Assembly: GCF_030272615.1 (NCBI RefSeq)
Contig: NC_081412.1
Coordinates: 684,832,583 to 684,890,582 of the forward strand
Source of the DNA: Cryptomeria japonica
Taxonomy: Eukaryota; Streptophyta; Pinopsida; Cupressales; Cupressaceae
Direction: 5' to 3'
DNA: 58,000 nt
Below are positions 1 through 10,430 of this stretch, in pieces. A program made the translations under genes and the position numbers. Under the pieces are notes generated by a model, which searched no databases, was not told where the DNA came from, and was given only the letters and a program-made list of their open reading frames with translations. How positions within the stretch are numbered: the first letter of the stretch is position 1; each line of letters begins with the position of its first letter.

Positions 1-130
1 CATATTTTGTTAGGGAGGCCTTGGCAATTTGACTAGAGAGAAATACATGATGGATCTACTAATGTTTACTCATTGATCAAGGATAGAGTGAAACGTAAGT
101 TGAAGCCATTGCATGGTGTGATGGAAAAGG
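1..130 (+). pseudogene. Ty3/gypsy aspartic-protease fragment (relic)
   Basis: The first 40 codons read in frame 1 as ILLGRPWQFD, a stop, then REIHDGSTNVYSLIKD and a basic KRKLKPL tail. ILLGRPW followed by a short DGRTNxY stretch is the typical C-terminal part of the retropepsin domain of plant gypsy elements. The fragment is cut by the window edge on the left, has a TAG stop after about 11 codons and dissolves into non-coding sequence after about base 130. It is a dead remnant of an element that continues outside the window. It is too short to place in a gypsy lineage. Confidence 0.7.
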
Positions 131-329
131 TATGTGATATTTATCAGTAAAATTCATCATAGCTAACTAGAATAATAGGAAATCACGTTTCCTATTCTAA
201 CTAACGAATTCTAATAAATATCAATGAAAGTATGCAATTCTACATAATAAGGGTATAAAATAAATCAATCAAAGCTCCCTATCGCATAATGGCATGCCAC
301 TTCCATTATCCTTCTCTTCCTTGAGTAAT

Positions 330-369
330 GTTGACATATTTACCTTACTATTACTCAAGATATGTCAAC
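330..369. repeat. Perfect 10-bp inverted repeat (hairpin)
   Basis: GTTGACATAT at 330-339 is matched by its exact reverse complement ATATGTCAAC at 360-369, with a 20-base loop. The flanking TTGAGTAA / TTACTCAA pair (321-328 and 351-358) gives a second overlapping complementary pair. It could be a small palindromic remnant; no function is implied. Confidence 0.5.
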
Positions 370-423
370 TGGAATTTTTTTCCTATCTGAGTATGCCTCG
401 GTGATGCTTAGGGTGTAAATATG

Positions 424-486
424 GAAACTATTACTCAATAGTAAGGTATCGTTAAAACTTGAAACTATTACTCAATATTAAGGTAT
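424..486. repeat. 25-bp direct repeat, two copies
   Basis: GAAACTATTACTCAATAGTA plus AGGTA at 424-448 recurs at 461-485 with one change (ATAGT to ATATT). The copies are 37 bases apart. ACCTTACTATTACTCAA at 342-358 contains an inverted relative of the same unit. Confidence 0.5.
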
Positions 487-2090
487 TGTTTTTAAAAAAA
501 ATGAATTTTGATATATAGAACAAGTTATGTGTTCAAACATACACCTATATCTAAATTATAATTAGTTGGACTTCAAAACTTAATAAAATGAAAAATATTC
601 AACCTATCACTATCAAACCAAACTACATGCCCTGGGTATTGATGTTACAAACCAAAATTCAAAATAATTAAGTTTTTATCATTTATTAAAAAAAAAGTTA
701 TGCGTTTTAGGATGCACATCTCTTAAAAAATGTTGTTTGTTGTATAAAACTACTATTTGAGGGAGATAGAAAAATCAATAAAATTTATTCAAAAAAAAAT
801 GAAAAAATTATATTTAGAATCTACAAACAAGATGTTACAAATCACTAGTTTACATCATCTTCAAATTCTTAATGGTTTAAAAGTTATAGGTGTCGGAAAG
901 TGAAGGTTTGTTTCAAAATGTTCATTTATGTGTCAAAGTTGGTCAGAAAGTGGGAATTAGTATTGTGAGTTTACACCATGCGTTCACCTTTTTGAGTGAG
1001 TTAGATCATAGCAGAGACCACCTGGGACCAGAGGCATGGTAAGTTTCCAAAACATTTGCCCATTTTTGCTTGATTTTGTCCAATTTTTCAAAAAAAATCC
1101 AAACCTTATCATTTTTATTCATCTCGCATTTGTACATCGAATTTGTCACATACGTTTTAAGTGTTACACATTAGTCTTTAGTGTGTCGCATACCTATAAC
1201 CATGTTGGATAAGTGTTTAGTGTCAGCTCAAATGTTTGTCTTTGCAAAGGATAATTTATTGTGAATTGTGGTTGATGGATTGTTTTTAGGTTTTTAGAGT
1301 TTATTTGATGTTTTTGGATTTTTCCTATTTTTGATGTTTTGGATTTTTGTTCTTTTCCGATGTATTTGTTTGCCCCAATGTCTAGCAAGGTAAGGAATGT
1401 TATGAATGGATGAATGAATTGTTGAGGTGGAGATGGATAGGAGAAAGATGGAGGTAACTTATTATGGAATCAAAGCTGATTTGGTTTCCAAGGACTATCT
1501 CATGATATATAACATGTTTCCAAGCTAGGGGATTTGATATTGTGCTACAATGGCATGTGGTCCACATAAAAGGACATGTTAAGAGATTTTTGAAACCATG
1601 TTTTTGCATTTTTCTTTTTGGTCCTTAGTTTTAATCAAGATCAAGGATGGAAAAAAGGGATCTAGATAGAGATAGGATATGGATAGGAGAAGCAAGATCA
1701 TAGGTAGTAAAGATTGATGAAAGGAAGGAATAGATAAGATAAGGGATATGGACTAGAGGATATGGATAAGGTGCAACAAATAAGATGTGTTTTTCTTATG
1801 AAGATCCTTAGCTTTGTCAAGATCAAAGATAGAAGAACAAAGTGTATGTAGATAGGGTAATGGACATTAAAGGAACGATAATCGGAGATGTGGTAGGAAG
1901 AATAGAGTGAATGAAACTTGTCCCCAAGTGTAGAGGTTTCTATTTGCAAAAGGGAAATACATGAAATTGTCATAACATCTAGCACCACCTAAATAAGTGT
2001 TCTTGAACACTTCAAAGTTTGAGACCCAACCCATACATAAAACCTCCGAAAAATTCAATCAAACATATCTAGTGACTAGGCAGAATGTTG

Positions 2091-2427
2091 GCAGTGGGCC
2101 AGTGTCCCTCACAGGGAATCATGACATGGTTTAACAGCTTGCTTTGGATTCTATAAGTCTAGTGGTTGTATCAAGCATTGACAAGTCGATCTTTTGGTGC
2201 AATGGTAACCCTAGCTTGTAATAAGTGGTATCAGAGCTTGGTCATAGGTTTGAATCATGTAGGCTGCGATGAGTGATGTTTTTAGGGGGATTTTTGGTAG
2301 TGGGCAAGCGTCCCTCATGAGGATTCATGACATGGTTTAACAACCTCGTGTGGATTATATGTCTAGTGGTTGTATCAGGCATTGACAGTTTGATCTTTTG
2401 GTGCAATGACAACCCTAGCTTGTAACA
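2091..2427. repeat. Duplicated ~132-bp unit flanking a primer-site-like motif
   Basis: Two imperfect direct copies lie at about 2091-2222 and 2296-2427, sharing blocks such as ATGACATGGTTTAACA, CTAGTGGTTGTATCA and GATCTTTTGGTGCAATG. Between them, 2226-2237 is TGGTATCAGAGC, the sequence complementary to the 3' end of plant initiator tRNA-Met that primes most plant copia and many gypsy elements. This looks like the LTR-end/primer-site region of a decayed LTR element, duplicated or two-layered. No coding region follows. Confidence 0.5.
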
Positions 2428-3662
2428 AAGCATACTTAAAAGGGAAGAAGAATCCCAAATGGGATCAAGGTACTTAGTCTTTGATTACCCATGTGTGTGT
2501 AAGTGGGTTTATTCTAGATCATATGATCATTATAATCATTAGAATCTAGTGTGACTAGCTACGTGAGTTACCTTGACTTCAAAAGCATCCTAGATAGAGC
2601 CTCACTACTAACGAGTGTTCGTATCCTCGATGAGGTTATCGCTATAATCTCATGAATGTTTTTCTCCATTGCCAACCAGGCATCCATAGCCCTGATGGAG
2701 TTATTCGAATGTTCCCAAAGCCAAACATTTTGATATTGTGGAGGGGAAAAAATGAACCTCTTTGACAGGTGGATAACAACCTCTCAAAGATTCACTAACC
2801 GACCTCTCCACTCAAGATGTAGTATGTCTCTGTACCTCTTGTGGTAGCTCCTTGCATAAGGACGTGCATGCGGATTATGAACAATAGCATGATGTGCTAG
2901 CGTCTTGTACAGTTAAAATGTAGAGTTTGTATACAAGGGCACAACGTAACATATTTGTGCTCTAGATTAATTTAAATGTGATAAATGTTTATAAAAGAAG
3001 GTAAAACAATTATATAAATGAAATGAAAGCCACAAAGGAAAGGAAGAATATAATCTCACAACCGGTCCATGATATGAAGCCTCTAGCCAAATGAAACTTC
3101 CCTAATGAAACTTGTACACAAGCTAGAAAGGAAAAATGTTTGGGGCTGCTTGGGGACTTACCTCAATCAAATCCCTGTTTTGGTGTTTCCAACTCTACAG
3201 ACAACCAGAGAGATTGATAGAATAAAAGATAAATACAAGATAAGATAAATGATAAATGATAGAAGAGGGATGTCATAAATCCCAAGATTCCCAAACATGA
3301 GATAAATAGATGGATATTACCAAAGAGTCTTGAGAAAGCCAAGAGAGTTGCAAAAGAATATTGTGAGAGCTTGAGGCTGCTGTACCAAAATAGGGACTAT
3401 TGTAGCAAGTTAGAGAGAGTTGGAGAAAGTTGTGACAGCCCAAAGAATAAGAGAGATTGTGTCCAGAATATACACGTTGAATGAAGAGAGAGGATACATT
3501 TAAAAGAGAGAAGAGGAGGGAAAATAGGGTTGGCAAGCCATTTGAAAGATTTAGGGTTGTTTCCACCAACATGCACAAATAAAAAGTGGAAAGGCGGGCT
3601 TAGAATTGTTGGATTGTTATGGAGATTTTTTGATTTGGTTGTTCATTGCTTCTGCTAGGATA
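2428..3662. other. Non-coding stretch before element A
   Basis: No frame shows a recognisable protein. The sequence is of mixed composition with purine-rich patches (about 3170-3500, many AGAGA runs). Nothing else can be supported. The boundary with element A is set by the TGTTG start of its LTR at 3663. Confidence 0.45.
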
Positions 3663-4882
3663 TGTTGTTGTCATTGATGTCAACATATTCCTGTGAGTTA
3701 TTCTAGTGATTTTGGGAAAGGTTTTTGGTTCAATGTTGTAGTTTGGTTTTGTTGATCACTATTTTCTAGTATCTGGTATTCCCTTCGATATATTCTGGTG
3801 TGATCAAATCTTGTGCGGATTATTGTTTAGGATGATCTTATGTATCTTCATTTCAGATGGTTCGTGATTTGGTACACCGCACAATATCTTTCTTCATGAT
3901 AGTTGTTGAATAGTTCTGTTCTTTAGCTTTGAGACGTTGACAGATGAATATTTGAAAAGAGAAGATTGTGCAACTAGTCTGGATGATTCTAAGGTGCTTG
4001 ATGGTGTTTCCTAGTTGGATCCTATTTTTTTTGGTGATTTGCATTGATTGTTGAGCGTGTTTTTGGTGATTTCTTTAAACCAGTGATAACTTGTGTGTTA
4101 TACAGTATTTTTGATGGTGTAGCATGTTGCGGTTGATCTTGGCAGGATTTCTGGTGGATGTAATCATTTTGGAATTTGAATTATGTCCATTCTATGTAAT
4201 GAAAATCATAATATTGGTCTGGTGGTCGATCTCTTTATCATGTAATGTAATTTTTGTAATTGTGAGTTGAGGGTTGAGGGTTTAGTCGACCTTGTTGTGA
4301 AGGTTGATGAATTGTATATATAGGTGATATACTTATGTTATTTAGGTGTTGGTATTATGTCTGGATTATCAGAGAGAGGTAAATGTGTGAACAAGGATAT
4401 ATCATTCAAGGAAGTGTTGAGGTGAGTTTGGTGTTGCAGGGTAGATAGTTATGCTTAACTAGAACTGTCATCAAGCATTTGTAGATGCTATTATTGGAGT
4501 TCATTCTTTCTAGATTGTAGTCTGAATCATTTTTGTAAGTCAGCGAGACTTACCTAAGGGTTGTAACCTTCCAGGCATATATATTTTGAGCATTGAGCTC
4601 TACGCAGTGAGCCTGAATGCATGTGCATTTCCCATTGTAATACTTTCACATACTACTATAGAGTATCATCTTACTGTGGGTAGGTTCCCACCATGGTTTT
4701 TCCCTTAACCAGGTTTTCCATGTCAAAATCTTGGTGTTGTGTGTTGTTCTATTAATTTTCTTATCTATTATTGTTGTGGTTTATCAGTTAATGTCTTGGA
4801 AGTTTAATTTGTTTTGCATCTAGTAAAGACTTATTCACCCCCCCCCCCACCTCTTAGTCTTCCTTCTTGATTGCTGCTAACA
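3663..4882 (+). repeat. 5' LTR of element A
   Basis: The LTR starts TGTTGTTGTCATTGATG and ends GCTGCTAACA, giving the TGTT...AACA ends usual for copia. A primer-site-like sequence follows at once. Near its 3' end it holds the TTTTTCCC...GGTTTTCC block (about 4693-4722) and a C run (about 4838-4847), both shared with the other copia-type LTRs in this window. The 5' boundary is less certain than the 3' boundary because no second copy survives. Confidence 0.65.
4315..4322 (+). promoter_or_regulatory. Candidate TATA box of LTR A
   Basis: TATATATA followed by GG lies about 570 bases before the LTR end, a plausible U3/R position. It is the best TATA match in the LTR; no start site is known. Confidence 0.35.
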
Positions 4883-4883
4883 A

Positions 4884-4895
4884 TTGGTGTTAGAG
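4884..4895 (+). other. Degenerate primer binding site of element A
   Basis: TTGGTGTTAGAG begins one base after the LTR end. It resembles TGGTATCAGAGC, the initiator-tRNA-Met complement, with A-to-G and C-to-T changes. The position right after the LTR supports the call despite the decay. Confidence 0.6.
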
Positions 4896-4938
4896 AAAGA
4901 TCCTCCAGTGGAAGCTTAATCTCTTGAGGAGATCCGGG

Positions 4939-5633
4939 ATGGCAGCTCAAGGTATTCTTTTCAAGAAGGACAGTTCTAGGTTTGATGGAAGCAACTACAC
5001 TGTGTGGAAGAAATGGATGGAGGTGCATTTGAAGTGTCTTGGAGAAGATTATTGGAAGATCACTAAGAATGCTTATGTTGTTTCTAAAAATGGACCATCC
5101 ACTCCTAATGAGGTTAAGGAAGCTGAATATAACATTAGAGTGAAGGAATAATTACTCAGTGCCCTGACTGATTTTGAAATGACAAATGTTATGGAACTTC
5201 AGATTGCACATGAGATCTGAGTGAAGTTTTAGATCCTGTATGAAGGTGATAGTCAAGTGTAAGTTGCTAAGTTGTAGTGTTTGAAAGGGAAATATGAGAC
5301 ATTGAAGATGGGAGATGATGAGAACATACATTCATACATGGCTAAGGTGAATAAGCTTGTCCTTGGTATCAGATCTACCGATGGAAGAATTGAAGAAGAT
5401 GAGAGTGTTGCTAAGGTATTAAGATCTTTACCTCCTTCTTATAAACATAAGGTTGTGGCTATCGATGAGATCTGGAGTGTAACTACTATGACAAGGGATG
5501 GATTAGTCGGAAAACTTGTTGTATTTGGGCTAAGGAGTTTGATGAATCACATGCAAAGTCTGAGACAACATTCAAAGCATCAGTATCTATGTTCGGTAAG
5601 AAGAAATATGATCCTAATGAGTGCAGGATAGAG
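4939..5633 (+). pseudogene. Copia gag (element A), capsid part
   Basis: The frame starts at ATG 4939 (MAAQGILFKK) and runs in one frame to about 5631. It shows FDGSNYTVWKKWMEVHLK near the N-terminus, the start of the UBN2/DUF4219-type gag of plant copia elements, then later KGKYETLKMGDDENIHSYMA and VAKVLRSLPPSYKHKV, typical of its C-terminal half. Five in-frame stops lie between 5149 and 5277 and another at 5629, with no frameshift up to that point. The protein would form the capsid of the retrotransposon particle, but this copy cannot make it. About 55 bases separate the primer site from the ATG. Confidence 0.75.
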
Positions 5634-5646
5634 AAAGATAGAGAGA

Positions 5647-6015
5647 TTGATTCTTGAAGCATTGATTGCCCAGAGACTGCCTAAAGGTGTTGATAAGTAT
5701 GATGGAAAGTTACCCTTAAAACATTTTTCTTGTAATAAGATAGGGAATTTTGATTCTAGATGTCCGAAGAGAATGGATAAGTATGACATGCATGATAAGT
5801 TTGATAGGAATGATAGATATGAGAAGCATGAGAAGTATGATAAGCCTAATAAGTCTAGCCAAAAGCTTAGGAACCAAAAGAACTATTATTATGCTAAAAA
5901 TGAAGGTGTTATAGCTGAAAAATTAGAAGAAGATGAAGTTGTGTTTATTGCCATTAAAGAAGATAGTCATGTGCCTATTGATTCCACTAGTGTTTTGTTG
6001 AGGAGAAAGCTTTAG
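5647..6015 (+). pseudogene. Copia gag C-terminus with degraded zinc knuckle (element A)
   Basis: Same frame as the upstream gag. Residues near 25-40 read LKHFSCNKIGNFDSRCPKR, where a CCHC knuckle is expected. The first Cys and the His are lost (F and N), so RNA binding through this knuckle would be gone. A run of DKYD/EKHEKYDK charged repeats follows, then an acidic stretch. A frameshift near 6000 moves the downstream protease into another frame. Confidence 0.65.
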
Positions 6016-6044
6016 CTGCTAAGGTAGAAGAAAAAGGTGAATGG

Positions 6045-7124
6045 ATGATTGATAGTAGTTGTTCGCATCATATGACCGGTGACAAAAGAAAATTTGTAAG
6101 CATGGAAAGGTGTGATGATGGAATAGTTATAATTGGACATGACAAAGCCTATGTAATCTATGGGAGAGGTTCTATTTCTTTTGATAGTAAGCATAACACT
6201 GATGATGTCTTGTGTGTTGAAGGTTTGAAGCATAATCTTTTGAGTGTTCGACATATGGTTGGTAAGGGTTATGATCTGCAATTAAAAGATGGTAAATGCA
6301 AGATCTTAAATGCATCTGGTATAGAGATTGCTTCTAGAACTAAGATTGAAGGTAAAAAAATTCTCTTGAATGCTAGTGAGAAAAGTTGTTTGATTGCTAA
6401 GATAGATGAGAGTTGGTTATGGCATAATAGGATGTGTCATGTAAACTTTGATTCATTGATCAAGATCAGTTCTACACAAGTTGTTAGGGATCTATCTAAG
6501 ATTTTTAAACCTGTTAATCTGGTATGTAAGGAATGTCAGTTGGGTAAGCAAACAAGGATTTCTTTCAAGAGTAAAATGTACACATCAGATGGATTGTTAG
6601 ATCTTGTGCATATTGACCTGTGTGGACCTACAAATGTTAGAAGTGTGCAGGGTAATAGATACTTTATGTTAATAATTGATGATTATTCTAGAATGATGTG
6701 GGTTGTCATTTTGAAGGACAAATTAGAAGCATTTGAGAAATTCAAGATATTTAAAGATAAAGTTGAAACTTAATCTGGATAAAAGTTGAAGTGTCTAAGA
6801 TCTGACAGAGGTGGAGAATTCTATTTCAGTGAGTTCAATTCTTTCTGTGAGATGCATGGAATCAAAAGACAATCATCTGCTCCTAGGACCCCACAACAGA
6901 ATGGGATTGTTGAAAGGAAGAACCAAACTGTTTCAGATGCTGCAAGAATCATGTTGATTGAAGTAAATGTTCCAAAGGTTTACTAGATAGAAGCTATTAG
7001 CAATGCAGTCTACACATTCGATAGAGTTCATATCAAAGGTGATACTGGTAAGACTCCTTATGAGCTTTGGTTTGGTCATATTCCTACTATGAAATATTTC
7101 AAAGTCTTTGGTAGAAAATGTTAT
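6045..7124 (+). pseudogene. Copia protease end and integrase (element A), 5' part
   Basis: The frame opens with MIDSSCSHHMTGDKRKF, the copia retropepsin site, where the expected D-S-G triad reads D-S-S. WLWHNRMCHVNFDSLI and CKECQLGKQTR form the HHCC GAG-pre-integrase module. HIDLCGPTNV, then DDYSRMMWV, then LRSDRGGEF and QQNGIVERKN carry the integrase D, D and E catalytic positions. A stop at 6771-6773, TGA soon after, and a TAG at 6984 break the frame without shifting it. At 7120-7124 the codon series is split by element B and resumes in frame at 13884. Confidence 0.85.
7120..7124. other. Target-site duplication of B, left copy (GTTAT)
   Basis: GTTAT lies directly before the TGTTAG start of element B and recurs at 13879-13883 directly after its CTAACA end. 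Removing B and one copy restores the integrase reading frame of element A, so this is a clean integrase-made 5-bp duplication. Confidence 0.95.
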
Positions 7125-7910
7125 TGTTAGGATTCCCAAAAATATTGAGAGGGGGGGTGAATCAGTATCTAACCAGTTATAGAATTTTCTGAACTTATTA
7201 TATGAAAAGCAATTCAAAACTGTGTACCGGTAACCAAAATTAATGCAGTAAATAAGAATAATAAGCACAACATGAAAGACACACCATACCACAATATTCT
7301 TAATGGGGAAACCCAGTATGGGAAAACCCTCGGTGGGATTTGTGACCCACAATATTTTCTTAGTGGCCAATAAGAGAATATTACTATTATAATAGGGGCC
7401 TGCACATGCAGGAAGGCCAAGTGCCTAGAGCTCACTGCTCAGTTACAAAAGAAGTCTCATTGACTTACAAAAATGGATTATACAAATCCAATGTCATGTA
7501 CTACTTCAAATCAGCATCTGCTATGCCAAGTTTAGTACCGGTTTAAGCTTTACTATAATCATAAACCCTTATCCAAAATCTGCCTTACAATTCGCACATT
7601 AGGTCTGCAATAATCCTTCCATATCCACTTCTGCTAAATGATCTACAAGATCTCATACTTATATGAGTCTTATTACAATCTGCCATGTTGGCTTACAAAT
7701 AGATTTTATAATTAAATACAAAATACAATTAAACAAAATTCCTATTGGCCAGGGTGTCGGTAATCAATCTTTTCGGTGTCGGTGAACTATATGCTGGTGT
7801 AGAGTCTGTCAGTGCCAGTGACTTCCGATATCATATGATTGTAAGGTTGCCATCAATGAAAATACTTTCAATCACCTACAATTTCTCATTGGAGTGTGCA
7901 TTTGCCAACA
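7125..7910 (-). repeat. 3' LTR of element B
   Basis: On the plus strand it starts TGTTAGGATTCCC and ends TTTGCCAACA; on the minus strand it starts TGTTGGCAAATGCACACTCC. It is 786 bp, the same length as the partner at 13093, with which it aligns without large gaps. The GGAAACCC...GGGAAAACC block at about 7308-7331 is shared with the other copia-type LTRs here, as is the G run at 7149-7155. Confidence 0.92.
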
Positions 7911-7926
7911 ATCTCCCCCTTTGGTA
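7911..7926 (-). other. Polypurine tract of element B
   Basis: On the minus strand, CCAAAGGGGGAGAT ends immediately before the TGTTGG start of the 3' LTR, the place where plus-strand DNA synthesis is primed. A second copy of the same kind of tract lies at 8092-8104, about 180 bases upstream in element sense. Confidence 0.85.
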
Positions 7927-8257
7927 TTGACGGCAACACTCATGAGAAAAATCCAAAAAGTGTCAAAAAAATGTTGTCCAAAAAGAATTTGCCAAAATGT
8001 CTTACCAAAAATGTGTTACCAAAATATGTGCTCCCCCTGAGCTGATGATGTCTTTCTTCTGATCATTTTTCTTATTTTTCTCATCTCCACTACTCCCCCT
8101 TTGGCATCAATGACAAAGGTTGTCATTCAATGTCAATAGAGTGTGGTTCCTACCTAGATCCTTGTAACTGGTGGGTGACAATTTGATAGATGTTCACCAG
8201 TGCTAAATTTTGACTGTCATTGAACTTCTCATTGTCCTTTACTGTTGCTTCAGTTCT
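7927..8257 (-). other. 3' untranslated region of element B
   Basis: It has no reading frame. It contains the second polypurine-like tract CTCCCCCTTTGGCATCAATG (plus strand, 8092-8111) and CCAAAA/TTACCAAAA runs at 7970-8025. Similar paired tracts occur at the 3' end of element C and of the truncated copia element at 56522. Confidence 0.6.
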
Positions 8258-10430
8258 CTAAATTGTACCTATGCGTATGTGCATTTTCTCTTTCAGTGTC
8301 TTAAGTCCCGGAACCAGTGCCTCAGAGATTTTTTTTCTCAAAGAAATGAGGTAATCCAGTTTAGGGCCTAGTTTGCATTTTAAATCCTTAGCCTTAGATT
8401 TAATCTTTTCTTGATCTTTTTCTAATTTTTCAATTTTCTCCCCAAGAACTGCAATTTTCTTTTCAACTACCAAAAATGAATCTGATGCTCCTATTAATTT
8501 GTTAGGAATATTTTTTATTTCCTTTTGTGCTTTGTTGATCTCTGAATCTATGTCCTCTATCAAAATATCAGTTTTGCAGGTATCTTTGTATAGTTTCTTG
8601 AAATCCAAAATTGTTTCTCCTAATGTCGGTAATAAGGTTTCCATTTGTTCCTTATTCTTCTTCATTGTTTTCTCAAAGAATTTTTCTTTTTCCTTATTCA
8701 TTTTCTCTTTGAATGTATCTTCATTTATCTGATCCAGGGTTATTAGGTTGTCAGTTATATACTTAGACAATGTGTCTAATTGGCTCAAAGAATCTTTATT
8801 GTCTATGTTACACTTTGGAGCTATCATGTTCAAAATTGGTAAAATATCATCTATAGCCTTATAAACTTGTGCTTTACACTCTGTTATTTTCTTTATTGAG
8901 TCCAAGAGTACCTTTGTTACATTTGTAGGCCTAAATTTAGTCATGGATGTGTCAGATGACTGTCCAACTATTCTCACAATCTGTAGTCCACTGGTGGTTG
9001 TGATAGCTTTGCTTTCCTCTTTCTCTAGAGTATCTGTTTGAGTTTGCATTTCCACTACCAAAGGCTTGGGATTTTTAGATGTAGCTGGTGGTATAGTCTA
9101 AGTAAGTACATGTGAAAGATCCTATTGCTCTACTTGTTTCTCTGTGTTTTCCTTAGCAAGAGCCTATTGCTCTGATGGTTTCTCTGTTTGTGCCTCAGAT
9201 AATTTCACTGTAGTGTCCACTGGTGGTTTTTCTTTGTTTACCTCTATGCTGTCTACTGCCAGTGACTTAGTTGGTTTTTTAGTTTTAGTAGTTCTTAGTG
9301 GCTTAGTAGATGCATCAGTATGCACATCTATGGTCTCTGCCTTTCCAGTGTCTGGGGGATCATTTGGTGCTTCTGTTTGTTGTTGTTCCCCAATTCCAAT
9401 GTTTTCAACTCCAACATTTTCTGCTGGTGGCTCAGTTGCCACATCTCTCTTGTCAGATGTTTCCTTATCTACCACAATATTGACTTCCTGAGTGTCAATG
9501 TTCATTGTGTATAACACCTCAGAATCAGGATTTGTATCCTCATGTGGTGTATCCATACTCTCAATTGTCAGTTGTGTGTCAACAGTTTCTACTAGTGGAG
9601 TATCAGAGATTGGTGGGGGCAAGTTATCAGTTATCTTTAGGCTTGGAGGTCCACCTACCTTACCTTTCCACTCATCCTTTTGGTAGACTTTGATAGTCTC
9701 TGGTCTCTTAAGTTCTTCTTGTTTCTCTTTCTCAATAAAAAATATATCCCACTTATCTATTATTTCCTCTGATATCTCATTTACTCTTCCTGTCATTAAT
9801 GCTACATGTCGGTGTCCAGTTGAGAATACTGTCCGATTAGCTTCACTGATTAGCTCATCAATTTATTGAGTGGAGTTCACTGGGTGAACTGCAAGTAGTT
9901 TTTCTATTTTTATTTTCTTGTCTAACTCCACAATAGCTACCCTTCTAGCTTCCAGTCTTCTGTATAGATCATTGGGTATGTCATCCACAATTTCCATCAA
10001 AAATTTCTTATAAATGTCAAGATATAAAATTACACTATTTTCTATGCTCTCTTTTTCATCATTGGATAATGTATTATACAACTTGCTGATATTTGTCAGT
10101 TTGCCATCTTCAGTAATCTCTTCCAAAAGTTTGTCAAAAGGAGGAATAACTTGTTTTTGTTTCCTCTTCTTTGGTGTCAACTTCTTAGTTGAAGGCCTAA
10201 CTGCCTGTTTAGTGATCTTATCTTCCTGGATGTAGGTGAGGGTGCCAGTGAGGGTTTTCTTTTTCTTTCTACCCTGTTGAATTTTGTCGGTATCTCACTG
10301 TTAGAAGAAGTTGCAACTGATGAAAGATGTGCTTCCAGTTCACTTTCCTTAATACCAGCACATCTTCTTTTATTGCTTTTGCCTATCTCGTTCCCTTCCT
10401 TACTATCTATTCAGTTTTCTTAACTCTTTT
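8258..10430 (-). pseudogene. C-terminal part of the large unknown protein of element B
   Basis: From about 10180 down to 8258 one minus-strand frame is interrupted only by stop codons: one near 9863, TAGs near 9164, 9120 and 9100. Between 10430 and 10180 a basic, serine-rich stretch (RKRKPSLAPSPTSRK) runs into it through a frameshift. The piece at 10180-9863 is basic, then charged helical. The piece at 9796-9164 is rich in T, P, D and E with repeated VDT/PPxDT runs and looks disordered. The piece at 9061-8258 is Lys/Glu-rich and strongly coiled-coil-like (EKMNKEKEKFFEKTMKKNKE; KIEKLEKDQEKIKSK). I recognise no enzyme. It probably formed one protein with the 390-residue segment upstream. Confidence 0.55.

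Larger units (their letters stand above)
131..2090. other. AT-rich non-coding stretch
   Basis: No reading frame here resembles a known family. The open frames are short, on both strands, and lack any motif. The stretch is AT-rich with A and T runs. Apart from the small hairpin at 330-369 and the 25-bp direct repeat at 424-486 I see nothing. It is probably eroded repeat sequence. Confidence 0.5.

Noticed and set aside
8499-9693. Plus-strand frames (77, 115 and 64 codons) inside element B
   Set aside because: They are shadows of the minus-strand coiled-coil and Thr/Pro-rich protein; the minus-strand reading has consistent composition and element orientation.
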